Assembly (NCBI GenBank): GCA_964023205.1
Contig: OZ026847.1
Span: forward strand, 2,168,819 to 2,232,818
Source of the DNA: Lutraria lutraria
Taxonomy: Eukaryota; Mollusca; Bivalvia; Venerida; Mactridae
Length of the DNA stretch: 64,000 bases
Direction of reading: 5' to 3'
Part shown: in pieces, positions 35,237 through 46,445 of the stretch
Layout of the letters: each line of letters begins with the position of its first letter
Position numbering within the stretch: the stretch's first letter is position 1
Notes under the pieces: model-generated
The model's input: only the letters and a program-made list of their open reading frames with translations
The model's database searches: none
What the model was told of the DNA's origin: nothing
Made by a program: the position numbers and the translations under genes

Positions 35237-35938
35237 GACGCCGTATAGAGCATGTGCCGTATAGAGCTTACAGTAAGCTTTATTTGAAATGTTTCACAAC
35301 GAAGCATTTAAGTGTGTAAAGGGCAGTTACTATTTTAACAGTGATTACATTATGAATGATATTCATTTGCGCATAAAAGTACTTGTATGTAAACATTTTG
35401 TTAAAGTTTTGTGAGGACAACTCTAGCACAATGTTGGCATTATGCATTATATTTGCATTAGATTGATTGAGGGCAGCAACTAGGACATACTTGATGGATT
35501 GACAAAATGGGATCAATGTGTGTTGCATCTCTAATGGTTTTGTAAATGTTCGTCGAAAATCGCACGAAAAATGTTGGAGGAATTTGTACAGAAACATGGA
35601 AATGTTGAATTGAGAAAAGGGAAAAACTCAGCAAAATCTATTTTTCGAGAGAGCCGAATTATGTTATAACCAGTCTATGAAAGTTCATTGATAATTGCAT
35701 CAAATATCACATTTTTACATTTTTTTCGTAAAAATAGAAATATTTAAGTTTAAAAACTTTAAATGCCGGCCTTAATTTGGTCATTCGGCATGTAAGCTTT
35801 ATACGTTAGCCATATTACAACAATAACAGATCATGGTAATCACTTGAGGTATAGAGCTTACGGTAAGCTCTATACATCGCTTGACAATGTATAGAGCTTA
35901 CATCTAAGCCATATACGGTGTAAGCTCTATACGGCGTC
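35237..35938. mobile_element. TIR element with repeated GTATAGAGCTTAC motif
   Basis: GACGCCGTATAGAG (35237-35250) and its reverse CTCTATACGGCGTC (35925-35938) bound 702 bp. The motif TATAGAGCTTAC and its reverse occur several times near both ends: near 35260 it is half of TAGAGCTTACAGTAAGCTTT, and at about 35850-35874 it forms a 25-base near-palindrome centred on CGG. The interior is AT-rich, with a 105-codon frame at 35280-35597 (minus) lacking any recognised domain. Probably a MITE with iterated subterminal binding sites. Confidence 0.6.
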
Positions 35939-36989
35939 CAGATTACACAGATTGAGACCAAACAAATATTCTTGGTTCCGATTACTGGACCGATCCATAT
36001 TTTTAATACGACCATAGAGTCTCCGACAGCAAAATACGAAACTATTTGGTGACGAATCGTGCCTTCAAAGTACTAAAAATGCGCTTTGAAGAAAAAATAG
36101 ATTTGAGACCTATCTATTCTATTCTGTAAATGATAAAACCTGAAACATCTATTAAGTTGTTTTTATGGTCTGACAAAGAACAATTTACAAGCAGAAACTT
36201 CAGACTAGGTAGGAATTTAAATGCTGAGCGTTCAATAGTTCCTCTTAAACTCCTAGTATCTACTTCTGATGCACCAATTTGCTTCACATTGTAGTAGTGA
36301 AGCTGACATTTCAAAATTGTTCGCAACATAAGTATGATATTACACACGCCCGTCAGAAATCGTCTCGTTGTCCGGAATTCCGAGTTCGTTTGTTCTGACA
36401 CCGAATATTTTGTAAAAATGTTCTAATTCAATGTAATGCATTACATTATTATTTAGTCGATACATTGTTTTAATTTGTATGGTCTGATTTGACGAGATGT
36501 TGATGTACATAAAATATGTTTTTCTAATGTCTTCATTCGATATTTTTTATGTAATACAGTAAGTTCGCCCCCCCCCCCCCCAATTCTATTGTATTTGCCA
36601 TAAGATATTTCTCATGCTATTTGTTGGTATGGGAATGAAAAACATGCTCAATAATGTCAAAAAGGATTTTGGGAGTAATTAAATACAGCTTAAATCTAGT
36701 AAATTAAATGTTACGTGAGTTGGAAGAAATTGGCATAGCATGTATAAATGTTTGTGTATCCTATTTGTACAATACTGGGACACTACAGGAAACTAGTGCG
36801 ATAAACTTCTCATCACCTCGTATCCTTAGATCTTTGATAGTATAACATGTCTACACAAGGTTCATTATTTTCTTTTCACCAGGCTATAACAACATCACTT
36901 TAAATTAGCTAGGATGATGAAGCAACTTTTCATGATTTACCTCAGGTGAACCTTTGACCTTTCGTAAGCTAGCTGGCGGATTCTTTTCC
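35939..36989. other. Non-coding, contains a 14-base C run
   Basis: C run at 36568-36581. A 95-codon frame at 36114-36401 (minus) has no recognised domain. Confidence 0.45.
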
Positions 36990-37080
36990 AAATTTAGCTG
37001 AACCCGAGTTGGATTCGAACTGAAATTCATGAATGGGCTAGAAGCTACTAGCTACATATTGACCACTCCGTCCCAAGGTA
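36990..37080 (-). mobile_element. tRNA-like SINE head
   Basis: On the minus strand: GGGACGGAGTGGTCAATATG (A-box region), GTAGCTTCTAGCCC, AGTTCGAATCCAACTCGGG (B-box). A tRNA-like head without complementary stems. The body was not identified. Confidence 0.55.
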
Positions 37081-37434
37081 TCACACCGTCTCTAAAAAGG
37101 TCTCTTTATTCCATGGCTTCAGTTAAAATAGGTTTGGTTAATAATGTCAATAAACTCAAGATAACATTATACGCCACTCGAATGAGAAGGAAAAACAGTC
37201 CAGAAGATGATCTGTTGTTTATGGATAGGAAATAAACGACAACAGTACATACGTGGTTTGTTATTTGTTTCTGCCCAATGATAAATACCAATGTCGCACC
37301 AAATTGATTTGTCAGCATGGTTGCTACGTAATTAGGAATTATAAAGTACGAATCTACGAACAGAATATTTTCCTCGTCTTCACATGAATCTCTCCTACAT
37401 TTCTATCTTACCATTTACGTTTACATGAACGAAA
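37081..37434. other. No recognisable feature
   Basis: AT-rich spacer with a frame of 70 codons that has no recognised motif. Confidence 0.4.
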
Positions 37435-37616
37435 TATAGTACAACCTCTCCAGAGTGGCCCTCTCTTGAGCAACAATCTCCCTTCAACAACAGAATGCTG
37501 CTTTTCCACTGCACGTTTTAACTTTCAACGTAACCTCTGTAGAGCAACAACCTCTGAACAACAACAAAGGTTGGCTTCTCCCAAAAGGTGTTGCTTCAGC
37601 GATGTCGCGCTGTACT
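37435..37616 (+). mobile_element. Short TIR element (MITE family B), copy 2
   Basis: It begins TATAGTACAACCTCTCCAGA and ends GCGCTGTACT; the outermost AGTACA is inverted at the other end. Interior words AACCTCTGTAGAGCAACAAC and CTCTTGAGCAACAATC mirror each other in part. It is related to 10144-10302 through the CAACCTCTCC end and the CAACAAC-rich interior. Confidence 0.6.
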
Positions 37617-37924
37617 GTTGATTATCTTCTTAATTCTCATAAGATAGAAAAAAACAGGTCAACCCTGGTAACACTTGTTCAGGCACAAGACAGGTACATT
37701 TCACTTTTATAAATAATTGTTTGACCAATACTAAATTATAAAATTAAGATAGGCAAAGTAATTGATGATCTCTGGTCCTAATTATTTTTCCAAGTGCATA
37801 AGCACTTAATCTAATGATCTTGACTTTCTTTTCTGTTTCTTTTCAATTACATAGTACAGTTTATCGTATACATTCACTCATTATCGTTCATATTCTATCT
37901 TTTTGACACTCTTCTTTGTATATA
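37617..37924. other. No recognisable feature
   Basis: AT-rich spacer between two MITEs. Confidence 0.4.
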
Positions 37925-38092
37925 TACAGTAAAACCTGTGTTAGCAGTCACCTCCGAATAGAGGCTATCCTGTAAATAAAACCTTCATTGATTATTTAGA
38001 ACAAACTGACCTACGAATAACAGTCACGTGTCAATAAAGGCCACATTATATATTTCCCAGGGATGGTATTTGTTCACAGGCTTTATTATATG
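37925..38092 (-). mobile_element. Short TIR element (MITE family A), copy 3
   Basis: The best preserved end is TACAGTAAAACCTGTGTTAG at 37925. The minus strand continues CCTGTGAACAAATACCATCC, CTGGGAAATATATAATG, GGCCTTTATTGACACG and TCAATGAAGGTTTTA, aligned with 27109-27285. TA flanks the CAGT end, as expected for a pogo/Tigger-type MITE. Confidence 0.8.
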
Positions 38093-38671
38093 GAATATGC
38101 TGTACAAAAAAAAAGATTTAAAAAACTCCGCTTATTCCACTGTATCGACTTTGATTAAGCGAATAGGTCTAAAAGAATTACTCTAAAGTTGGGAAGTGAA
38201 TTTTAAGGCTTTTGAAGATTGAGTATAAGCTTAATAAAGTAATTAGTAGTAAAGGACTGATGCATAATTCAATATCGAACTTATTTCATTCTTTATATAA
38301 AGAGTTGGTACTTTAACAATCCAACTGTCTGCCACTGATTCTGTTCGTCAGGCTAATATCTGTGAGATATGCTGCGAATTCATATCAGATGGAGACAGAT
38401 ATGTATAAAGAAGTATTAAGAAAACATTAATTCCACATATCTACACTATAAAAAAGTTTATTGTACCGATCTGGTAGATTTTTAATATTGTTGAGAGAAA
38501 AAACATGGCAATAACAATTATCGTTTATGAAGGAACATAGGTTGTTTTTACCGAGAAACGAAATGAATATGAGAATGATGATATCGAAAAGAAAATAATA
38601 AGATGATACTGCAAATTGTGATTTTTATATTATATCCGTCAGTGGCATCAGTTGATCAAAGGACTGAACGT
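38093..38671. other. No recognisable feature
   Basis: AT-rich spacer. Confidence 0.4.
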
Positions 38672-38800
38672 ACTCATGGAAACAGAACTTACATTCACCT
38701 GTACTGCAACATGTTGGAACGGGGACTAGTTAAACAATTGCATGGCGAATGTAGCGAGAGACTGCTATGGAAAGCTTAACTGTCGTTCAGTTTTCGAACA
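38672..38800 (+). repeat. Dispersed repeat of unknown family, copy 1
   Basis: CTCATGGAAACAGAACTTAC, ACTGCAACAT, GGAACGGGGACTAGTTAAAC, AATTGCATGGCG, CTATGGAAAGCTTAA and TTCAGTTTTCGAA all recur in the same order at 59936-60090, which has additional bases in the middle. No coding signal. Confidence 0.7.
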
Positions 38801-39639
38801 TATGATGGTGTAAGCTTAATTCTGTGGCCAGTTCTATGCAAGATATAAAAATACGCATATTATGAACTACTCCAAATCACAAACATTGCATGTGCTTATG
38901 GCAAGAACCCTGCAAACATCTATTCATTCTTTAAAGATGAAACTAGTAGACTGTATGTGGCTTAGTCTGTGTCTATGTACCATACACTCGTAATTGTGTT
39001 AAATTCTACTGTCTAAAACAGTTTCCGCTTGCAAAATAACGTAGACATTTTTTAGCTATCAATTCATTATCGCTGTTGTCATGAAATTGCTTTTGCCTTT
39101 AACAACAACACATGTTCGGCTTATTTTAAGGACTAAATTACTGTAGAAACGTTCAATTATGCCGCAAGATAAGACTGATAATGTAAAAAAGTTCCACCTT
39201 TCTACGATTACAGACTGTCCAGATTCCTACAATGTCCGGCAGTTTATTGATCGCCCATGTCATTGGCACATGTCACATATAGCTAAAGTAGAGGTATTCA
39301 TATACATGTTGTAATTGTTAAAAAAAGACATTCAACGATTATACGTAGCTTCTTTCATTAGTCGTGTAAAACTTTCTGACATGGTTGTAATATATTTTCT
39401 GAGAAAAAGACCACGTGGTACAAAATTTACCATTGTCCGGCCATATTGAAATATGCATCTATATTTTGAAAATATCAGAAACCGTACCATGTGTATCGCA
39501 CAAACAAATAAAATGTTTGATGGTTCTATATGTCGTTTAACGGCCCATTAGAAAGCTTTGGAAATTTCAGTCCCACCCATAAGCAGAGAGAAGAGATGCA
39601 GACGTTCAACTAGTATTTATATCTCTACTCTTATTTGGA
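38801..39639. other. No recognisable feature
   Basis: AT-rich spacer. Confidence 0.4.
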
Positions 39640-39850
39640 ATAGTTTGTCCTGGTAGTTTATCGTGCTTGGTGAAAAGTACCGATACACACCTCACCCGTT
39701 TTCTCTGATTTTCTAAACACAGTGCATGCTTGGCTCGGTATTTGGAAAAAAAAGAGTTCGTTAAATATCGGTAGGCAGAGCCGAGATTCGAACCACTAAC
39801 CTTTAATTCAATAGTCGAGCGCATTTCCATTAACCTATCGATCAACACCA
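39640..39850 (-). mobile_element. tRNA-derived SINE (family C), copy 2
   Basis: On the minus strand: GTTGATCGATAGGTTAATGG (A-box region), GCGCTCGACTATTG, TAGTGGTTCGAATCTCGGCT (B-box), GATATTTAACG, GCACTGTGTTTAGAAAATCA, GTGTATCGGTACTTTTCACC, GCACGATAAACTACC. It shares the head with 19830-19943 and the body with 48851-48928, which links those two fragments into one family. Confidence 0.82.
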
Positions 39851-41754
39851 ATACAGTAAAATGAAACTAACATGTACAACTCACTGACTTTAGTTTAATC
39901 TGTGTAGTACATTGAAGGCTATGTGTTCATTCTTTCAAAACTGTCTCTGACACCAGAGTGTCCGGAATTGTAGAGTTTACATAATGTGGGGTATTGCAGT
40001 ATACTCGTATTTAAGTCGCTATCAATATTTGACTTCATGTTTACTGTAATTGTCCCTTCATAAGAAGCGGAATTAGAAATAAGACATATCATGTAGATGC
40101 AACTTTATGTTGATTCTGCGATATGAATTGGTTGCATTTTTATTATATTCTGGTAGCACATGAAGATGTGAATTTTGCAACAGTTTTTGTATCATTAAAG
40201 TCCCATTAGCTTTTTGCAAAAAATATATGCAAAAAACAAACAATTGCTGATATCATCCCAAGATAATTATTACCGACGAAACAAGCCCTTTTTCTTCTAA
40301 AAACACCCATTTCGCTGTGAATTTTGCTTTTGTAAACTTGAAATATATATAGAGCGCGTGACGTAACTTCATGCCGTGTGCATAATATAATTGCGGGAAA
40401 ACACAGCTGTTCTATAAATAGTTTTTTTCAATGATATTGAAAACAATACGATAGTTGTTTTGGAAACATTTTTGCTTGCTGCAAAGTACGTACGGGAGGA
40501 AAACACCCCGGATTCCTGTTATAGAACAAACAGTAACCATTACGACCGATTATTTTATATGATTATTGGACTTTAATAAAACACTGCGTACTTTAAACGC
40601 TTAGAACGTACCTAATTAGTTCTGTGTTAATCGCCACACAGTTTTTGATTTTTTTAAAAAAAAAGTGCGTATCTTTTAAAGTTTAACAAGAGTAGGGAAA
40701 TATTATAATGTAATTTTCCCTTTTGAATAATTTACAAAGTGTTATGTATGCTCTGTGCAGTTAACGTGTTAAATGTGACTTTAAACTCTGTGTGCGCCAG
40801 AACACACTTGATTAAATCACATTTTAACGTAATGCTACAATTTATGTTAAGAAAACGCATTCCAGAAATCTGTTTCATACTTTGATGTCCTGGGCAACGA
40901 TTATAGATATTCACATTTGTGAGAATTCGCGCAACAAATCTCTTTTGAAGGCAATTAAATAGAGATATCGATTTTTATGCAATACCATGTTTTAGAGAAA
41001 AATAGACGGAGGATGCATCGACTTTGAAAGAGTTACATCGAATGTAATTGTAGCCTGGATACGCCCACTATAGAGAGATCGTTGTGGTCAATGTTTAGTA
41101 TCGTTGTCTAGTATGTACACGTAAGTTTCTTCACTGCATGAAAAAACAAGCTTTACCAAATAGAATTAAGATAACATACCCTAATACAATCTTGGACTAT
41201 GAACAAATATAAACTTAGAGGTATCCGATCCTTATAGAGTTTGTTTGACATTCAAACATAATTGATTTTTAAATGATAACTTTCAGCCATACACTATTTT
41301 GAAATGTTGGACCTGGGTCAGTTATATTTGACTTTACACCATAAAGGGAGGTAATATTACTTACAGTACTCTTCCTTTTCTATGATTGTATATTATTAGC
41401 ATTTTTAATTTCATGCTTGGACATTTCAAAATTACACAATTTTGAAAAAGCTGGTGGTGAATGATTTATAAATGATTCATTCTACATATTCAATGGAAAT
41501 ACGAAGAGAGAGAGAGAATACATAATTTAAAATGTTGTAACGCATGTCATTATCATGATATAATGCTATTTTAACTGTGTTATAGTATATTTAACTTAAT
41601 TAACAAAAGATATAAAATCTAGCATTTTGACAAATCTCTTCACAATTTTTTTTTACTTTAATCGGCTAATTGTTTGTAACATCAACAAAACATTGCAATT
41701 CGTGTGACCGCATCACTCCTGAAAACAATCTTAATTGTATATTAAACAAATGTA
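39851..41754. other. No recognisable feature
   Basis: AT-rich DNA with an interrupted AG run near 41503-41516. Nothing else recognised. Confidence 0.45.
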
Positions 41755-41870
41755 CCCTAATCCTGAGGTTGCGGGTTCGAATACCGTGTGTGGCGGACTC
41801 TGACCGGAATCTTCACAATCCCTTCTTTCGGCGCGTGTACTGGTCAGAATTCAGCCAGCAGTCATCGAGA
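41755..41870 (+). mobile_element. SINE fragment with B-box
   Basis: TTGCGGGTTCGAATACCGTG at about 41768 is a good B-box, followed by GTGGCGGACTCTGACC and CGTGTACTGGTCAGAATTC. The A-box half is missing or replaced by AT-rich DNA. Confidence 0.5.
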
Positions 41871-44221
41871 GTAGTTAATATAAGTTATAAGAACTTGTTC
41901 TACAATCGATGTAAAATAAATAAGTTTAAACTAAATGTGTCGTTTCAGCGAATTGTTGTTGAAGGGAAAAGTAATATCATTGCTTAATTTTACAACATAC
42001 ACATTTCAGCAAACATATGCATCTTCCAGTCACAGAAATTAGCCTAATCTGAAATGCAGACTGTTGTCTTAATTATAACGTATTTCGAGACAATGTTACG
42101 ACACTTCTTATTTCTTATTTTAGTTAGATCAAGTTCACCTACCAAAATAATGACAAATGGCAACCCAATGGTAAATCAAGTATGTATTAATTATAACAAT
42201 TAATTGAGTAACCATATACGGAGCACAGCCTTCCACCAGGATTGAAAATAGCAGGGTAATAATGGCAAAAAACACATGTTCTGCCCGGGCTCGCAACTTT
42301 AATTTCGTTAAACAAGAAAACACTCTTCTCGGTGATGCGGTGATAAAAATATTTTATGCGGGCAATTGAGAGAGAAAATAAAACTCCATTCCTTTAAGCC
42401 TTTCTTCTCTATTGTTTTTATTATCACTAATGTGTGATTCTTGAGCCAACCAGAAAGCTCCATCTTCTCAATCAACTCTAATGAACACCGACGTAAAACC
42501 TTATTCAATCTTAGCGAGGTGGCTGTATCATTTAGAAGAGTTGTCATCCAAGACAATGTTGGTATTGCATAAACATGCATAACTTGAGAACTGAATTACG
42601 TTTCAATCAATTTGATACGACTTGTCGCTTTGATAAGATGCTTTATACAGGGAATATTATTAAGTTTACCAGCTCATATTTATTGGATTTTCGAGCATGC
42701 AGAGCGACTCTGTATTAAATGGTACCACTCCATGAAAGACGCTGTGGGACATATCAGTGATTTTCCGAGAAAAAGAAGCTGAACTTTTTATTTTTTTTCC
42801 AACACGTTATTTGTTTGTTCTGACTGGTCGTACAAGTAGCAATCAATACTGACTAACTAATTACGGAAAGGATCATGGTTGCCTATAGACTGTACTTAAA
42901 GGACTAAGACGAACAATTGATCGAGTTATGTACATATTAAAGACAACTGTTAATTGTCGGGGATTTAGACTATTACGACATACTGACGGTCCGGAAACTT
43001 GTGAAGGAATTGTTCAAATAAACTCATTCTAACAGTTCTGTAATATTTTTAAACTGAAGTGATAATTCATTCAACAATCAAGGTGAAAACGATACCACAG
43101 TAACATATTATCATGGAAACTTAGACCACCAAATACGGTAAGAAAACATCTTTGTTTCTTAAAGTTTTGTTAAACTTAATATGTTGTCTTGTTTGACATA
43201 AACATCATCATATGCATGTCCTAACTCGTATTATCTGCATAAATCTGCGAGAAATACCGCTACTTTGTCATTTTTACTTAATTCAGACAATAATTTTCAA
43301 GTAACGTATTCTTAATGAAAAGTAGTTTGTGAAATGTCAGAACCAAGTATTCAATGACATATAAATTTATGAAACATAAGTTAATTTCAAAACACTACTT
43401 CCTCGGTGAAAATCAAATTGTGTTAAAAACCAGGGTGTCGATTGAAGCATTTTTCTAAACATTCACCGTTGTTCGTTCGGAAAATTCCTTTGAATTTGGT
43501 ATGCGTCTGTACGAAAATATTATTTATTAATTTTGTGTTTTTGTTTACATGGTTTATTCATATCTGATTCAAAGAATCACTGTCATAAAACTGATATGCC
43601 ATTGCCCAGACAAAAGCTATAACTCATTTGTAATTGTATTCTGACCTTCAAGGTTTCATATCCATTATGTCCAAAAAAAACTTAAATCTTAAAATGGAGT
43701 GGACAGATGATGGAATCCTTCATATTTTTTATAGGTTTCTATGACAAAAAAAAAAAGATTTAACGTGAGATTTAAAAAAGAACAATGGCACTCTGTTGGT
43801 TTCTTGTCCCTTTGAGTTTGCATTGATATCAATAGAAGAAGCCATTTTTTTCAAATATTAAAAAAATCCATTTCAACGAAAGCCCACATTAAAAAGATGA
43901 AAACAACAACTAACAGGTATTAATGTAATTGAATGAAAAAAGCGAAAGGCACTGCGCATTATTTCACAAAATTTTCAATGAGGGCAAAAACTCATACATG
44001 TTTTAAAAAAATGGATGTGACATAAAATGTGACTATGAATTACATTTTAGGTAACTATGAATGAAAAAACGATAGTATGGCAGCTGTTTTTATAATATTT
44101 ATATATTTGCCTAGCGTTCAGCAGATATGTAAAATAAAACAACCCTAAGGAAATATGCAGAACGTGAGTAAAATGGTACAAAGGGTTGGATGATATAGTT
44201 TCTGTTTTCACGATTCAGATA
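41871..44221. other. No recognisable feature
   Basis: AT-rich DNA. A 90-codon frame at 42308-42580 (minus) and others have no recognised domain. Confidence 0.45.
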
Positions 44222-44475
44222 TCGAGGCCGCCGGGCCGTTGTCCAGTGGATAGTGCGCTAGTGAACCAGCGACACGGATTCGAATCCAAGTCGCGACAGG
44301 TCATGCTCTTCTGTGAATGTTTGACAAAAACTGTCGAGTTCCTTAATTTGTGGCATAGGTGCCCGCTCCCAGCGCAGGATTGTTGGAATAAAGTGTCAGA
44401 AATCTGCTTAGGCTAACCGGCCGCCGAATATAACCGAAACATCGTTGCAGAACGGCGTTTACCCCTTTGAAATGA
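44222..44475 (+). mobile_element. tRNA-derived SINE (family B), full length
   Basis: Head: GGGCCGTTGTCCAGTGGATA (A-box), GTGCGCTAGTGAACC, CACGGATTCGAATCCAAGTC (B-box). Body: GCGACAGGTCATGCTCTTCT, GGTGCCCGCTCCCAGCG. End: GGCTAACCGGCCGCCGAATA and CAGAACGGCGTTTACCCC. It is the clearest full-length family B copy in the window. Confidence 0.85.
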
Positions 44476-45340
44476 AATCAGATAACGAAGTTGTGTGAGG
44501 TGTGGACACTGTATATATGATAAATTGCTCACATGTTACGTTTCTTTTTATATTAAATCGTCTTCGTCCTTCCATGTTTTTTTTCTGATTAATACAAAGA
44601 CAAATCTGTGGTGCGTACTATGTTTATGAAACATACCGGTGGGATTTGACTACGGCCAACCTTGATACGTATAACACGATTACTTCTCAACTTGTACCAA
44701 TATTTAGATCTATCAATTATTATCTATTTTGAAGTTGAACAAGATTCCGTGAAAAAAATTACAATACATTTGTAAGTTTCAATAAAGAATATATCAACAA
44801 CAAAGTACTGATCCAATCCGTAAGTAAGCTAATTATATTGTCTACAAACAAACATGGTTATTCCAAACGGTTCTTGTAGACTGTTTCACCCTCCTTATAG
44901 TCCACAATACTAATCCACGGTAATTATCGTGTCTAAAATCGATTGAGTGACTTAAGGTTTTGTAAACTGCTCTGGTGTTTATACCTTACGGAACTGTGAC
45001 GTCATTTATCAGAAGTACGAATTTCAAAGTACTCGTATATTAACGTCTTCTTACTTTGACAAATAACAATAATTAAAATGGTTTTATAACGTGAATACAT
45101 AATTCGGACCACATACATGTAGCATGCATTTTACAAAATGTTCAAATATGATAGTTAGTTAGTTAACATTATTTATGTAGTACATAGTAATAATGAACGA
45201 TAAGTTTAATAGTACAATACATTTTGATAACATTAGAACGTCTTTTACAGTTCTTGTGCTATTTTGAAGAACACAACATTTAACAAAGTTTAATGACAAT
45301 ATACAACAATATATAACTAATTTACCAAACACTATTTCGC
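44476..45340. other. No gene; contains a CRE octamer
   Basis: TGACGTCA at 44997-45004. AT-rich otherwise. Confidence 0.4.
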
Positions 45341-45480
45341 GGCCCTAGTCCAATGGTAAAAGCTCTGGACTTATATCCCGGCGATAAGGTTTCGATTCCC
45401 AGTCGCCGCAGGTCATACCCTTACAAGGGAAACTATGCGGAGACGTTACCAGCTCCTTGTGGATTAGATAGTACTTTGTA
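45341..45480 (+). mobile_element. tRNA-derived SINE (family B), 3'-truncated copy
   Basis: GCGGCCCTAGTCCAATGGTA (A-box region), GCTCTGGACTTATATCCC, AGGTTTCGATTCCCAGTCGC (B-box), GCAGGTCATACCCTT, GCGGAGACGTTACCAGCTCC, CTTGTGG. It stops at TACTTTGTAAACGCGACC, where a second SINE head begins. Confidence 0.82.
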
Positions 45481-45745
45481 AACGCGACCAAGTGGTTAGA
45501 GCGCTTGATTTATAATCAGGTGATGCAGATTCGATTCTCAGTCGCGACAGGTCATACCCTTCCATGAAAATTTGAAATTTGACAACATTGTTGAATTTCC
45601 TTCATATGTGGAGACGTTGCCAGTTCCTTGTAGAAGGGTAAGTTAGTACTGGTTACAGTGTTGTCCAGAAAAAAACTGGTCAGGTGAATCGGCCGCTGTG
45701 AAAACCTTTTTCAAAAACGGCTTTTAACGCAAATAAATAAAGTCT
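45481..45745 (+). mobile_element. tRNA-derived SINE (family B), second copy in tandem
   Basis: Starts in the AACGCGACCAAGTGGTTAG (A-box region) and has CTTGATTTATAATCAGG, GCAGATTCGATTCTCAGTCG (B-box), GCGACAGGTCATACCCTTCC, GTGGAGACGTTGCCAGTTCC, CTGGTCAGGTGAATCGGCCG, ACGGCTTTTAACGC and an AAATAAATAAA tail. It directly follows the truncated copy in the same orientation. Confidence 0.82.
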
Positions 45746-46213
45746 TAGTGAGTTCGTGAAATCAGATACCCTATGACGTAATTTTGATTTCTTCATTTGT
45801 TAACTTTAAACGCCATATTTGCCTTGTGTTAAAATATTTTCACTTTAAAATACATTTTTAACTTGATGTAAAAAGAAGAACAGGCGGATCAAATCCAAAA
45901 CAGATATTTTATTTAGTCCTGTGTAATGTGCAACACAACACATTAACTATTCCTTATCATTATAACATTTAAACAAATAAATAAACAAAGATGTACTTCA
46001 CAGTCATTTGCAAAAAAAACACGTTTGAACTATAATACAATGTATGAATATGAAAAATAAAAGTACGTATAATATATACTTTTTATTAGAAGTCATGTAT
46101 ATAAGCTCTACAAATAAAAGGGATTTCATGCCATGAAGGAGAGCAAACAAGCAAACAATATTTGGTACAACAATTATTATACGTGTTAAGATTAAAGATA
46201 GGTCTCATACTAC
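45746..46213. other. No recognisable feature
   Basis: AT-rich spacer. Confidence 0.4.
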
Positions 46214-46445
46214 ATGGACTTGGTCAGCGGTCAAGTGGATATGGTCTCTGACATGTAATCACTAATCCTTCACCGCTGTGAGCTCGAATTCAACCAGGGA
46301 CCAACTCTCCCATGAGCAGGAGCTGTCTTGCAAGCGTACGTAAGATCAACGATTTTACCCGTGTGTGCGTCAGTGTTCGCTGGAAATTCACCAAATGACA
46401 GGAAAATGATCTAGGTTAACTGTGAAGTCTTTCGTATCAAACAAA
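46214..46445 (+). mobile_element. tRNA-derived SINE, related head
   Basis: TTGGTCAGCGGTCAAGTGGA (A-box region), GGTCTCTGACATGTAATCAC, GTGAGCTCGAATTCAACCAG (B-box), then GGGACCAACTCTCCC and CTAGGTTAACTGTGAAG. The tRNA-like head is clear; the body differs from family B and ends near CAAACAAAATCC. Confidence 0.65.

Noticed and set aside
41670..41987. 105-codon frame
   Set aside because: Half of it is a SINE fragment with a B-box; the rest is AT-rich.
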